From Parabacteroides bouchesdurhonensis (GTDB taxonomy: Bacteria > Bacteroidota > Bacteroidia > Bacteroidales > Tannerellaceae), in contig NZ_LT896588.1 of the NCBI RefSeq assembly GCF_900186615.1, positions 3,288,348 through 3,352,347 on the forward strand: DNA of 64,000 nt. Reading direction: 5' to 3'. The position numbers and the translations under genes are program-made. The notes beneath the pieces are model-generated. The model was not told where the DNA came from. It saw nothing but the letters and a program-made list of their open reading frames with translations, and ran no database searches. Position 1 is the first letter of the stretch; every line of letters begins with the position of its first letter. Positions 35,011 through 44,289 of this stretch are shown one piece after another.

Positions 35011-36327
35011 TTAATCTTCCAGTTTTTCTCCTTTATCATTATATGTAAACGGTACAAAATAGGCAACTAAGAACGATGGAATCATTGCAAAAACTGTAAA
35101 TACGAAGAAGTATTTATAGCCGATCCAGTCGCTGATAAATCCGCTTATCATTCCCGGAATCATTATCCCCAGGTTCATAATACCCGAAGCAAACGCATAA
35201 TGCGCCATCTGATGTTTGCCCGCAGCAACCTGTTGCATCATGAACAGGATTAGTCCGGCAAATCCGAAGCCATAACCAAAATATTCAAATATGATGGCCG
35301 TAGCTATCAATATTCCGTTCGTAGGTTGGTAATAGGCGAGGAACATATATACCAGAAACGGGATATTGAAACAGCAACATAATCTGAACAATACATTACG
35401 CAATCCCTTAGCCGAAATGTAATAGCCGGCTAATATAGAGCCAAGTACAAAGGCAGCTGCACCAAATGTTCCGTAATATACTCCAATCTCCTGTTCCGAC
35501 AATCCTAAACCTTGTTGTTCCACCGGCGCCTTTAAAAACAAGGGAACAATCTTGACAACAAAGCCTTCGGCAAAGCGATACAATATAATGAAGCAAATGT
35601 ACCATACGATATGTTTTTTGGTAAAAAAATCCTTAAACACACTCCATAGTTCGGTCATACTTTCTTTCAGCGATTTATTATCGCCTGAAGCCTTTTTACC
35701 GGACGGCAACATTTTTGTATGATATATTCCGAGTAATATCATAACAACACCGCAGAGAAGCATAACCGACATCCAGGCGTACACGATTGCGCTTTCACCG
35801 TCATATTTGCGAGAGAAATAGCTAATCATATAACCGGCCAGATAAACCAATCCTCCGGTTGCAACAAGCTTTGCCAGATTGTAGAAAGCGCCTTGCCAAC
35901 CTATATATTTAGCCTGATCTTCGGGAGACAGTTCGTCTATATAAACGCCATCGGTAGCGACATCGTGAGTAGCTCCACTAAAAGCGATGATAGCAAGTAG
36001 GCCTACAGTAATTGCAAAGAAGTGAGGCATATTCAACACTAAAGCCACTAAACCAAACATGCAACCGGTAAGGAGCTGTGTTAAAACGACAAAGAATTTC
36101 TTCGTACGGTACATACCTAACAGCGGACTCCACAAAGGTTTCAATGTCCATGGTATCATTATCAGCGAAGTCCAAAGTGCTATCTGCGAATCGGAGATAT
36201 TCAACCCTTTAAACATCAATACGGCAACCATATTCAATATAACAAAGGGAAAACCCATTGCAAAGTAGACGCTGGGAATCCATGTCATCGGATTACGGCG
36301 GCGTTTAGCAGCATTATCTTCTTTCAT
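35011..36327 (-). CDS. MFS transporter
   Basis: 438 residues from MKEDNAAKRRRNPMTW; the open frame to 36399 adds an unlikely stretch. About twelve membrane helices (e.g. IPSVYFAMGFPFVILNMVAV, FIILYRFAEGFVVKIVPLFL, IIFEYFGYGFGFAGLILFMM). The N-terminal half with IALWTSLIMIPWTLKPLWSP resembles the AmpG/PAT branch of the MFS. Co-transcribed with GH130, so a beta-mannoside is the best guess for its substrate; muropeptide uptake as in AmpG is the alternative. Confidence 0.82.
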   Translation of the reverse strand: MKEDNAAKRRRNPMTWIPSVYFAMGFPFVILNMVAVLMFKGLNISDSQIALWTSLIMIPWTLKPLWSPLLGMYRTKKFFVVLTQLLTGCMFGLVALVLNMPHFFAITVGLLAIIAFSGATHDVATDGVYIDELSPEDQAKYIGWQGAFYNLAKLVATGGLVYLAGYMISYFSRKYDGESAIVYAWMSVMLLCGVVMILLGIYHTKMLPSGKKASGDNKSLKESMTELWSVFKDFFTKKHIVWYICFIILYRFAEGFVVKIVPLFLKAPVEQQGLGLSEQEIGVYYGTFGAAAFVLGSILAGYYISAKGLRNVLFRLCCCFNIPFLVYMFLAYYQPTNGILIATAIIFEYFGYGFGFAGLILFMMQQVAAGKHQMAHYAFASGIMNLGIMIPGMISGFISDWIGYKYFFVFTVFAMIPSFLVAYFVPFTYNDKGEKLED

Positions 36328-36414
36328 ATTCCAATTGTGTTTTTCATGTGTACAAATATACTCTTTATATTTAAAAAGCACAACCTGTCCGGTAACCAAA
36401 AACCTACGTGGTTT

Positions 36415-38877
36415 TTATTTCCTTTCGGATGTATTCGAAATTTCTTCCGAGAGAAATTGGAATTTCTTTCGGAAGGAAATAAAACCGACTATAAGAACAA
36501 TGAATACATAAATATAAAGATAAATGAATATTCCATACACATTATCATTCTGCCCGTAAGAATGCATTCCGCTTAAAAAATAATTCACTCCAAAAAAAGT
36601 CATTAATACGGAATAGAATGCTATAATCGAACCGAAATTAAACACCCATGAATTATTCAGACTCTTTATCAGGCGCATATGAATAACTACGGCATATACA
36701 ACCATCGTGATAAGCGCCCATGTCTCTTTTGGATCCCAGCCCCAATAACGTCCCCAAGACTCGTTCGCCCATACAGCTCCTAAAAATGTTCCGATTGTCA
36801 TCAATGCCAACCCAATAAGCATTGACATCTCATTTATAATACTCAGTTCGCGTATACGGGCAGATAACATTATCCGGTTACTTTCTTTTATTAAGCACAT
36901 CATTACAAGGTTAGTTAATCCTATCAGACAACAAATGCCAAAGAAACCATAAGCAGCTACGATAACGGCAACATGAAACATCAGCCAAGGAGATTTCAAT
37001 ACCGGAACCAACGGATTAATCTGAGGATCCATCCAACTTAAACCGGATACGAACAATATGATTCCTCCAAACAAAGTAGCCAACGCAAATGTAATACGGC
37101 TACGACGGACAAAAAGCAAACCGGCAAAAACAGTAGCCCAAGCAACATAGACCATTGTCTCGTACGAATTACTCCATGGTGCATATCCGGCAATGTACCA
37201 ACGCATTCCCATCCCATACATATGGAAAAGAAATACAGCGAAAACAGCGATGCCTAACAACCATGCAACCGACTTAATCCAACGTTGTTGCCTAAACAAC
37301 AGAACAAATGAAAGAATAAGTAATAAGCCTCCTAAAATCAGATATCCTTTTTTACATTGCCGAAACACATCCATCTGATTATATTTGATTTCCGCTTGTA
37401 TTTTCTCAGGACTAATATCAACAGAGTTTCCTCTGACTTGTTGGTATTTACTTATCATGTCAACCATTTCATCCGCCTTTTTCCAATCTCCACTATTTAA
37501 TGCCTCCTGAACTTCCGCCAGATACCAACCCATTATATGAGAAACAAACATCGAATCTTTACCCGAGAACGTTGACAGATCATCACCCGGTGAATACCAT
37601 TTATGGTTCGGATCATCTTTCTTTGGAAACAGATTCAACATTTGATAATTAATAAGCTGATGAAATATATTGATTTGCTCATCCAGTTTAAGAATATCTT
37701 TATCAAAACGGGAACGTTCGGATGGTATTTTATTGTAGGCTTCTTCCAGTTTTTCCTGTAGTTTATAGTTTCCGTTGCTATCAAACATTTCAATATAAGC
37801 ACACTCTCCTTCCGTCAGATCATAATAGGAGGCTAATTCCTTATTTGACAAAGAAATGAAAGGAACTTGCACCCACATATCCGGCAAAGCCAACAAGCTC
37901 ACAAGAAACTGGTCCGAATTGAGATTTCCTATTTTATCAGCCTTATGTAGTTTGCGAAGAACCTTGGATGAAAACGTATTGATCGGAATCATCCGTCCAT
38001 TAACGGATTGTATCGGAAGAGAACCGAACTGTGCCGCATGCCCGGAACTAACTACATATTTCTGTACAGCCTCCATCATAGAAGGAGAAGCAGGCTTAGC
38101 TTCTGCTTGCATTACACCGAAAGTAAAAAGACAGAATATTACAAGTGAGTTATTTCTTAACTCCTTCAACCGGCGGCTTAATTGCATAAAACGAGAATTT
38201 TTGCCCGCAAAACAAAAGATAAAACCTATTATCAACATCAAATAACCGGTATAGGTAATATTACGTCCGGCTACATCCCTGTTAACCGAAAGGATTGTGC
38301 CCTGTTCATCCTGATCATACGAAGCCTGAAAAAAACGATACCCTTTTACATCCAATACATTATTCATATATACCCGTTCATGTGTCGTTTTTCCATCCAC
38401 ATGCACCAATAACTCACTTTCATAAGAAGACGGACTGGCAGAACCCGGGTAACGGGTCAAAGTAAATTTGACCAATTCTACAGTAAAAGGCAGAGTATGA
38501 AATGTTGTTTTATCGGCTGTACGAATGGCAATACGGTTACTCGATTCCCCTTCCCGTAAATGAAGAATACCCTCTTCGCCCAGAAGATGAGAAACCAAAG
38601 CTCCTGATAATATGACTATAAAAGCGAAATGTGTAACTATTAATCCCCATTTTTTGCTTTTTAAATAGTGACGTTCTACAACAATCGCTATAAAATTGAT
38701 GACTAATAGAAATTGTAGAAGAAAAAACAAAGGAGAATAATAAATCATCGCTTTTGCGGCCATTGTCCCATGATATTTCTCTATAAAAGTAGCAACAGCC
38801 AAACCAAAAGCATAGATTAGTAACAAGGAAATTGTCGTTATATAAGAAGAAAAGAATTTTTCTAAAGTAGATTTCAT
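36415..38877 (-). CDS. ccsBA: fused cytochrome c biogenesis protein (ResB-CcsA)
   Basis: 820 residues. The N-terminal part is ResB-like: membrane helices around SYITTISLLLIYAFGLAVAT and LIVTHFAFIVILSGALVSHL, then a periplasmic region; a middle soluble segment (about 255-500) contains a paralogous insert with SVNGRMIPINTFSSKVLRKL, seen in Bacteroidales CcsBA. The C-terminal part is CcsA with the haem-binding WWD motif WGRYWGWDPKETWALITM and several helices. It transports and attaches haem to periplasmic c-type cytochromes. The last codons lie in a dispersed repeat (36439-36479), so its C-terminal tail is repeat-derived. Neighbouring nrf genes are absent. Confidence 0.92.
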   Translation of the reverse strand: MKSTLEKFFSSYITTISLLLIYAFGLAVATFIEKYHGTMAAKAMIYYSPLFFLLQFLLVINFIAIVVERHYLKSKKWGLIVTHFAFIVILSGALVSHLLGEEGILHLREGESSNRIAIRTADKTTFHTLPFTVELVKFTLTRYPGSASPSSYESELLVHVDGKTTHERVYMNNVLDVKGYRFFQASYDQDEQGTILSVNRDVAGRNITYTGYLMLIIGFIFCFAGKNSRFMQLSRRLKELRNNSLVIFCLFTFGVMQAEAKPASPSMMEAVQKYVVSSGHAAQFGSLPIQSVNGRMIPINTFSSKVLRKLHKADKIGNLNSDQFLVSLLALPDMWVQVPFISLSNKELASYYDLTEGECAYIEMFDSNGNYKLQEKLEEAYNKIPSERSRFDKDILKLDEQINIFHQLINYQMLNLFPKKDDPNHKWYSPGDDLSTFSGKDSMFVSHIMGWYLAEVQEALNSGDWKKADEMVDMISKYQQVRGNSVDISPEKIQAEIKYNQMDVFRQCKKGYLILGGLLLILSFVLLFRQQRWIKSVAWLLGIAVFAVFLFHMYGMGMRWYIAGYAPWSNSYETMVYVAWATVFAGLLFVRRSRITFALATLFGGIILFVSGLSWMDPQINPLVPVLKSPWLMFHVAVIVAAYGFFGICCLIGLTNLVMMCLIKESNRIMLSARIRELSIINEMSMLIGLALMTIGTFLGAVWANESWGRYWGWDPKETWALITMVVYAVVIHMRLIKSLNNSWVFNFGSIIAFYSVLMTFFGVNYFLSGMHSYGQNDNVYGIFIYLYIYVFIVLIVGFISFRKKFQFLSEEISNTSERK
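36439..36479. repeat. dispersed palindromic repeat A, copy 2
   Basis: AATTTCTTCCGAGAGAAATT, 4 bp, TTTCTTTCGGAAGGAA: same as 25275-25314 with two substitutions in the second unit. It lies inside the 3' end of ccsBA and supplies the coding for its last residues. Confidence 0.65.
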
Positions 38878-38903
38878 TATGTTTTATATTATTACTGAGG
38901 CTA

Positions 38904-38911
38904 CAAATTTA
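38904..38911 (-). promoter_or_regulatory. -7 box TAAATTTG for ccsBA
   Basis: Exact TAnnTTTG match on the minus strand, 27 bp before the ccsBA start codon. CTTG about 19 bp upstream is a partial -33 match. Confidence 0.5.
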
Positions 38912-39000
38912 CACAGATTAATCGTTTCTCAAGCTATTGATAAGAAAATACGGACTGATAAATCAGGTGTCCAAGCCCTAAATAGTTTCTCTCATGGATT

Positions 39001-40107
39001 TTATTGAACTGCAATACCTTCTATTTCAATCAGCAGCTCATTCCTGCATACATCCGCACACATATAAGATACAGGAATATCCAGTTGATATGATTCCATC
39101 AATTTCCAGGCTTCTTCATAATAAGACTTATCTTTCAAATACACGCGTAGTATACTCAGCTTTGCGCCATCAAGAAGCTGATCTATATTCTCCATCGTAA
39201 TACGTAACTGACGTTCCAGCCCCACTCCTTCCAGACTCTCTTCTCCCCGTATAGCCGCAGTGCCCGATATATATACGAGCCGATTCTTACCGCAGGTAAT
39301 ACTTTTTGCACGTTCAAACTTAGGGGTAGTCTTCTTACTTTGCGATACGTCCAAAACCTTATCCGAATAGGCATGAGCGGCAATTTGCAATTTATTATCT
39401 ATTGGAGTAGCAAAACAGGTTGAATTAGTAAAAACGGCTGCATCCAGATCAACCAATACACCTCCCATATTAGTGCCAATACCGGTAGCAGCCGGATATC
39501 CGTTCGTCCAGTTCGTTTTTGCATAAAATTCGCTTCGGGCATTATTGAATGTTTGATAATGCTGATCTTCTTTGTCAAAACCGGTAATCAGTTCTATATA
39601 ATTCCACTGCCGGACAATACTGTTTATAGGAAAACCTTCTTCTTTTAAAACGTTCGATACGGAGTGAAATATATCGACTGACTGTTGTTCTATTCCGCAA
39701 TTAACAACATCTCCCTGAAAACCTCCGGCAAAAAGAAAACGCCCACATCCGTTTTCCAAAACAACATAAGACATTTCTCCCATTTTCCGGAATCTAATAT
39801 GGTCATCAGATTCGGGTCGATAACTATGTACTTCCATAACAAGTGAAGCATTTAACGGAGGTTGGGATACATAACTAAGGGCTGGTTCGTTATTTCCATA
39901 GCACTTACGTATCTTTTCACGCAAAACAGCATATCGGGAAATATATTCTTTATTAGACGACGGCGTGCCAAAGAAACACAAACGGATGATAATTTCATCT
40001 TCCGGTAACTGAGCTAATAATTGATCCACCATTTCCGGAAACCCGGCAAATCCTGTTGTATATATCTTATATTGTATTTTTTCACAATAGTTCATTCCGT
40101 ATATCAT
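39001..40107 (-). CDS. RidA-superfamily / chorismatase-like protein
   Basis: 368 residues. The last 130 residues are a RidA/YjgF-like domain: NRLVYISGTAAIRGEES, LERQLRITMENIDQLLDGA, LSILRVYLKDKSYYEEA and the closing ELLIEIEGIA with its conserved Glu. The N-terminal part has FARSEFYAKTN-like NNARSEFYAKTNW and YPAATGIGTNMGG, which resemble FkbO/Hyg5/XanB2 chorismatases that make dihydroxy-cyclohexadienoate or hydroxybenzoates from chorismate. No signal peptide. Monocistronic by position. The chorismatase link is by motif memory; catalytic activity is not shown. Confidence 0.62.
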   Translation of the reverse strand: MIYGMNYCEKIQYKIYTTGFAGFPEMVDQLLAQLPEDEIIIRLCFFGTPSSNKEYISRYAVLREKIRKCYGNNEPALSYVSQPPLNASLVMEVHSYRPESDDHIRFRKMGEMSYVVLENGCGRFLFAGGFQGDVVNCGIEQQSVDIFHSVSNVLKEEGFPINSIVRQWNYIELITGFDKEDQHYQTFNNARSEFYAKTNWTNGYPAATGIGTNMGGVLVDLDAAVFTNSTCFATPIDNKLQIAAHAYSDKVLDVSQSKKTTPKFERAKSITCGKNRLVYISGTAAIRGEESLEGVGLERQLRITMENIDQLLDGAKLSILRVYLKDKSYYEEAWKLMESYQLDIPVSYMCADVCRNELLIEIEGIAVQ

Positions 40108-40353
40108 TAATGATTATCCACTTTAAAATGAATTTCCATGCCAGGCATGAGTCCCAATACTTTTCTCCTAAATCTTCTTGTTGTCAATAGTTAAATTACC
40201 ATATATGCAACTTATTTACAATATTCGCAAAAATTCCCGATATAAACAAACAGTTCTCAAGAAAACGAGTTATTGATCGGTTTTCCAATGTATAACCACC
40301 TCAAAATAACGAGTAAATACACGCTAAATTAACACCTCATATTCAGGCATTTA

Positions 40354-40435
40354 AAAAGACATGTCTTTTGATGTTAAAAGTCCCGTCTTAACACTTCAAA
40401 AGAGCAGACTTTTTAAATGTTAAGACGGGACTTTT
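40354..40435. repeat. dispersed hairpin repeat B, copy 1
   Basis: Starts with the perfect palindrome AAAAGACATGTCTTTT (40354-40369), followed by AAAAGTCCCGTCTTAACA (40376-40393) and its exact reverse complement at 40418-40435, giving an 18-bp stem. The same 18-mer occurs at 62901-62918. Confidence 0.75.
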
Positions 40436-40523
40436 GAAAGCAAAAGATATATCCTTTATAAGCCACTGTATACTAATAAGATAAACAGGGATATTTCTCT
40501 AAAAACCAGAATCAATAAAAACA

Positions 40524-40555
40524 AAAAGCTGTGCTCTTACGAAAACACAGCTTTT
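40524..40555 (-). terminator. terminator of tdh
   Basis: AAAAGCTGTG (40524-40533) and CACAGCTTTT (40546-40555), perfect arms; TTGTTTTTATT follows on the minus strand. Confidence 0.75.
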
Positions 40556-40585
40556 GCTATCTATTATTTTTATATTACTTATTTC

Positions 40586-41533
40586 TTACAGACGTTCTTT
40601 CAGTTTAGCCAGCATATCCCGGGTCATTGCATCCAAATCATATTCCGGCTTCCATCCCCATTCCTCACGGGCACAAGTGTCATCCAAAGAATTTGGCCAA
40701 GAATCGGCAATAGCCTGACGTAACGGATCAACTTTATATTCCATCCGGAAGTCGGGAACATGCTTCTTTATATTATTATAAATGATCTCCGGATCAAAGC
40801 TCATAGAGGCTATATTAAAAGAATTACGATGCACAAATTTGGTAGAATCGGCTTCCATTATTTCGATAGCAGCCCTCAAACCGTCAGGCATATACATCAT
40901 GTCCATAAATGTTTCGGCTGCAATTGGACACACAAACTTTTCACCTTTTACCGCTGCATAATAAATATCAACTGCATAATCGGTAGTTCCACCACCCGGA
41001 GGAGTTACATAGGAAATTAAACCGGGAAATCGAACAGAACGGGTGTCTACACCAAAACGGATATTATAATAGTCACTCAATAATTCACCTGAAACTTTTG
41101 TTACTCCGTACATTGTACGCGGATTACGAATAGTGTCCTGAGGCGTTTTATCCTTTGGGGTATTGTTTCCAAATACACCAATAGAACTCGGAGTGAACAC
41201 TGCACAATGCATTTCACGTGCCACTTCCAAAACATTAAACAAACCTCCCATACCAATTTTCCAGGCTAATTGCGGTTTAGCTTCGGCTACTGCAGACAAC
41301 AATGCGGCCAGATTGTAAATAGTATCTACATTGTACTTTGAAACAGTTTCGGCAATCTGTTGCTCATTCGTAATATCCACGATAGCAGAAGGGCCAGATT
41401 CCAATAATTCACCTTTAGGCTCTGCTCCCGGAATATATCCGGCAACTATGTTTCCACCGTAGATACTCCTTAATTTCATGGTTAACTCTGATCCGATCTG
41501 ACCGGTAGAACCAATTACCAATACATTCTTCAT
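40586..41533 (-). CDS. L-threonine 3-dehydrogenase, SDR type
   Basis: 315 residues of the NAD-dependent epimerase/dehydratase fold: VLVIGSTGQIGSEL (nucleotide site), then YNLAALLSAVAEAKPQLAWK and the catalytic pattern PSSIGVFGNNTPK with MYGVTKVSGELLSDYY (YxxxK). These residues mark the short-chain L-threonine dehydrogenases found with KBL. It oxidises threonine to 2-amino-3-ketobutyrate, which the divergent kbl product converts to glycine and acetyl-CoA. Other epimerases share the fold, but the neighbour decides. A perfect -7 box lies 32 bp upstream. Confidence 0.9.
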   Translation of the reverse strand: MKNVLVIGSTGQIGSELTMKLRSIYGGNIVAGYIPGAEPKGELLESGPSAIVDITNEQQIAETVSKYNVDTIYNLAALLSAVAEAKPQLAWKIGMGGLFNVLEVAREMHCAVFTPSSIGVFGNNTPKDKTPQDTIRNPRTMYGVTKVSGELLSDYYNIRFGVDTRSVRFPGLISYVTPPGGGTTDYAVDIYYAAVKGEKFVCPIAAETFMDMMYMPDGLRAAIEIMEADSTKFVHRNSFNIASMSFDPEIIYNNIKKHVPDFRMEYKVDPLRQAIADSWPNSLDDTCAREEWGWKPEYDLDAMTRDMLAKLKERL

Positions 41534-41564
41534 TGCGTTTTTAGCTTTAAGTTTTTTTCAGTGA

Positions 41565-41572
41565 CAAAGATA
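41565..41572 (-). promoter_or_regulatory. -7 box TATCTTTG for tdh
   Basis: Exact -7 consensus on the minus strand, 32 bp upstream of the dehydrogenase start. The kbl promoter in the same 242-bp divergent gap is not obvious. Confidence 0.55.
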
Positions 41573-41775
41573 TGGAGAATAAAATGGTTTAAATAGTATT
41601 TTCTTCTATTTTTTAATATCAATATTCAAAAAAAAATATCGACATTTGCAAGTATAGTTTAAAGCATACAAGCAGTATACGATAATTCTTTTAACACATT
41701 GTCAAATAAAATGTCGACAAACGATCATATGTCAATTATCAACTAAAATATAATACTAACAAAAAACAAAGTTTT

Positions 41776-42966
41776 ATGTACGGAAAACTTAAAGATTTCT
41801 TAACAAACGAGCTGGCTAATATTAAGGCTGCCGGTTTATATAAGAACGAAAGAATCATTACCACTCCTCAAAGAGCCGACATTAAAGTAAACGCCGGTGA
41901 TGAAGTATTAAACTTCTGTGCAAACAATTATTTGGGATTGTCGGACAATCAACGCTTGATTAAGGCAGCTAAAGCGGCCATGGACACACACGGGTACGGA
42001 ATGTCATCCGTACGATTCATTTGTGGAACTCAAGATTTGCATAAAAAACTGGAAGCAGCTATTTCCGATTATTTCAAAACGGAAGATACTATCTTATACG
42101 CTGCTTGTTTCGATGCTAACGGAGGTTTATTCGAACCTTTATTTACCGAAGAAGATGCAATCATTTCAGACGCTTTAAACCATGCTTCCATTATAGATGG
42201 TGTCCGTTTGTGTAAGGCAAAACGTTACCGTTACGCCAATGCCGATATGGCGGATCTTGAACGTTGCTTGCAAGAATCACAGGCTCAGCGCCATCGAATC
42301 ATTGCAACAGACGGTGTATTCTCAATGGATGGCAATGTTGCACCTATGGATAAAATATGCGAACTGGCAGAAAAATATGATGCACTCGTTATGGTAGACG
42401 AATCTCACTCCGCTGGTGTTGTAGGCCCAACAGGGCATGGTGTAGCTGAACAGTTCAATGTCTACGGACAGGTTGATATCTTCACCGGTACGTTAGGTAA
42501 AGCATTTGGGGGCGCTATGGGTGGTTTTACTACCGGAAAGAAAGAGATTATTGATATGCTCCGCCAACGTTCACGTCCATATTTATTCTCCAATTCCGTA
42601 GCACCGGCAATCGTTGGCGCCAGCTTGGAAATGTTTAAGATGCTGAAAGAAAGCGATGCTTTGCATACCAAATTAATAAATAACGTAAGCTATTTCCGCG
42701 ACAAGATGCTGGCTGCCGGCTTTGATATTAAACCAACCCAATCCGCTATTTGCGCAGTTATGCTATACGATGCTAAATTATCCCAAGACTTCGCTTCTAA
42801 AATGCAGGATGAAGGTATTTATGTAACAGGATTCTATTATCCGGTCGTACCTAAAGGACAAGCACGTATCCGCGTACAAATATCTGCCGGTCATGAAAAG
42901 GAACACTTGGACAAAGCAATTGCCGCTTTTATTAAAGTTGGAAAAGAATTGAATGTCATTAAATAA
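41776..42966 (+). CDS. kbl: glycine C-acetyltransferase (2-amino-3-ketobutyrate CoA ligase)
   Basis: 396 residues, PLP-dependent alpha-oxoamine synthase. Motifs: NFCANNYLGLSDNQRLI, GYGMSSVRFICGTQDLHK, VMVDESHSAGVVGPTGHG and the PLP lysine in IFTGTLGKAFGGAMGG. It cleaves 2-amino-3-ketobutyrate with CoA to glycine and acetyl-CoA. Strong match over the full length; divergent from the threonine dehydrogenase gene, so together they degrade threonine. Confidence 0.95.
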   Translation: MYGKLKDFLTNELANIKAAGLYKNERIITTPQRADIKVNAGDEVLNFCANNYLGLSDNQRLIKAAKAAMDTHGYGMSSVRFICGTQDLHKKLEAAISDYFKTEDTILYAACFDANGGLFEPLFTEEDAIISDALNHASIIDGVRLCKAKRYRYANADMADLERCLQESQAQRHRIIATDGVFSMDGNVAPMDKICELAEKYDALVMVDESHSAGVVGPTGHGVAEQFNVYGQVDIFTGTLGKAFGGAMGGFTTGKKEIIDMLRQRSRPYLFSNSVAPAIVGASLEMFKMLKESDALHTKLINNVSYFRDKMLAAGFDIKPTQSAICAVMLYDAKLSQDFASKMQDEGIYVTGFYYPVVPKGQARIRVQISAGHEKEHLDKAIAAFIKVGKELNVIK

Positions 42967-42987
42967 GAAATTCCTATCTTTGTAGAC

Positions 42988-43024
42988 AAGGCGAAGACTG
43001 TAAAAGAGCCTTCGCCTTTTTTAT
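42988..43024 (+). terminator. terminator of kbl
   Basis: AAGGCGAAG (42988-42996) pairs with CTTCGCCTT (43010-43018), then TTTTTTATT. A TATCTTTG box at 42975-42982 just upstream could be a promoter for the next gene, which would then carry this hairpin in its leader. Confidence 0.8.
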
Positions 43025-43042
43025 TTTTACATTTTATAAACA

Positions 43043-43888
43043 ATGCAACTAAGTAACTATCATAGCCACTGTACATTCTGTGACGGACGAAGCTTACCGG
43101 AAGACTTCATCAAATTTGCTATCTCCAATGGATTCAGAGCTTATGGATTCTCGTCGCATTCGCCGTTACCTTTTGAAACATTTTGGAATATGCCGAAAGA
43201 TGATATGCCGGAATATCTGCAAGAAATAGAACGGCTGAAACAGAAATACAGCGATCAGCTAGAAATATATGTCGGCTTAGAGATTGACTATCTGGACAAA
43301 ACGTATAATGCCTCGATCCCTTATTTCCGGGAATTACCGCTTGATTATCGGATTGGCTCCATCCATTTCATACCTATGTCCGAGCATCTCATCGAAGCTA
43401 ATATGGTATGTATAGACGGTTCTTTTAACAATTATGCTTATTCGGTAAAGAAATATTTCAACAATGATATACGATTGCTCGTAAAGAAATATTTCGAGAC
43501 CACGATAGATATGGTTGAAGCCGGAGGCATTGATATTGTAGGTCATATGGATAAAATCTATATGAACGGACAAAAATACACCGATTTCTCTTTTAGTGAG
43601 GATTGGTATCAAACTCCTTTCAGAGAATGCCTGCATTTAATCGGAGAAAAAGGACTAATGGTAGAAATAAACACCAAGAACTTCCTTAAAAAGCATGAAC
43701 TTTATCCCCATATAGAATATCTGTCGTTATTGCAAGAACTAAATATTCCTGTAATGGTAAATTCCGACTGTCATTATCCACAATTGGTAAACGATGGCCG
43801 CAAAGAAGCCTTTGAACTTTTAAAAAAGACCGGATTTAAAAGCACACGCGAACTTGTTAACGGCAAATGGCAGGATGTTGCTATTTAG
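43043..43888 (+). CDS. hisK: PHP-domain histidinol-phosphatase
   Basis: 281 residues. PHP signatures: NYHSHCTFCDGRS at the start, YGFSSHSPLP, VGLEIDYLD, RIGSIHFI, IDIVGHMDKI and NSDCHYP near the end, supplying the trinuclear metal site. It matches the HisK/HisJ histidinol-phosphate phosphatases. It converges with the his operon, whose bifunctional hisB also has a histidinol-phosphatase domain, so the activity may be redundant or this enzyme may have another phosphoester substrate. The last 4 bp overlap the lipoprotein gene. Confidence 0.82.
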   Translation: MQLSNYHSHCTFCDGRSLPEDFIKFAISNGFRAYGFSSHSPLPFETFWNMPKDDMPEYLQEIERLKQKYSDQLEIYVGLEIDYLDKTYNASIPYFRELPLDYRIGSIHFIPMSEHLIEANMVCIDGSFNNYAYSVKKYFNNDIRLLVKKYFETTIDMVEAGGIDIVGHMDKIYMNGQKYTDFSFSEDWYQTPFRECLHLIGEKGLMVEINTKNFLKKHELYPHIEYLSLLQELNIPVMVNSDCHYPQLVNDGRKEAFELLKKTGFKSTRELVNGKWQDVAI

Positions 43889-44289
43889 AACTTACGAAAA
43901 ATATATCGTTTGCCATCACTTTCCAAAATAAGCTTTTTACGATCGGCTTTTTCTATTATAAATACCTTTTGAGGAGTAGGCCAATCTGTGTATTTAAGAA
44001 AAGATTCAACAGGCTTCGGATTTGAAGTAAGCTCAATTAACAGCTTGTTATCTCCTTCTTTCGTATTAAAGCCAAAAGATTGACGATAATCATCCAAACC
44101 GGGATCATATATCTGATACATAAACAAGGAAGTCTGGAAATTATAATATATAGTATCCACATTTTGAACTATACCATTTTCTTCAACCTGCTGTAACTGC
44201 CACTTGCCATCCAGCTTATCATAAATATCATCACTACATGCAGCCAATAATAAAAGACAAACTGCTATCATCCAATTCTTCATCATCAT
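43885..44289 (-). CDS. small lipocalin-like lipoprotein coupled to hisB
   Basis: 134 residues. Signal [13 protein letters not shown] with lipobox at about Cys 18. The body ([44 protein letters not shown]) has the antiparallel pattern of Bacteroidales lipocalin-like proteins with GKWxL near the N-terminus. Its ATG overlaps the hisB stop (ATGA), so it is translated from the his mRNA. Function unknown; no histidine link is visible in the protein. Confidence 0.75.
   Translation of the reverse strand: MMMKNWMIAVCLLLLAACSDDIYDKLDGKWQLQQVEENGIVQNVDTIYYNFQTSLFMYQIYDPGLDDYRQSFGFNTKEGDNKLLIELTSNPKPVESFLKYTDWPTPQKVFIIEKADRKKLILESDGKRYIFRKF

Larger units (their letters stand above)
40108..40585. other. 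478-bp intergenic region with hairpin repeat and terminator
   Basis: No coding potential seen. It holds the repeat-B element (40354-40435) and the terminator of the threonine dehydrogenase gene (40524-40555). Confidence 0.6.

Noticed and set aside
1-38970. CTGATAAATCAGG shared by 5-17 and 38956-38968
   Set aside because: A 13-bp match that is itself a simple palindrome in AT-rich DNA; without more copies it may be chance.
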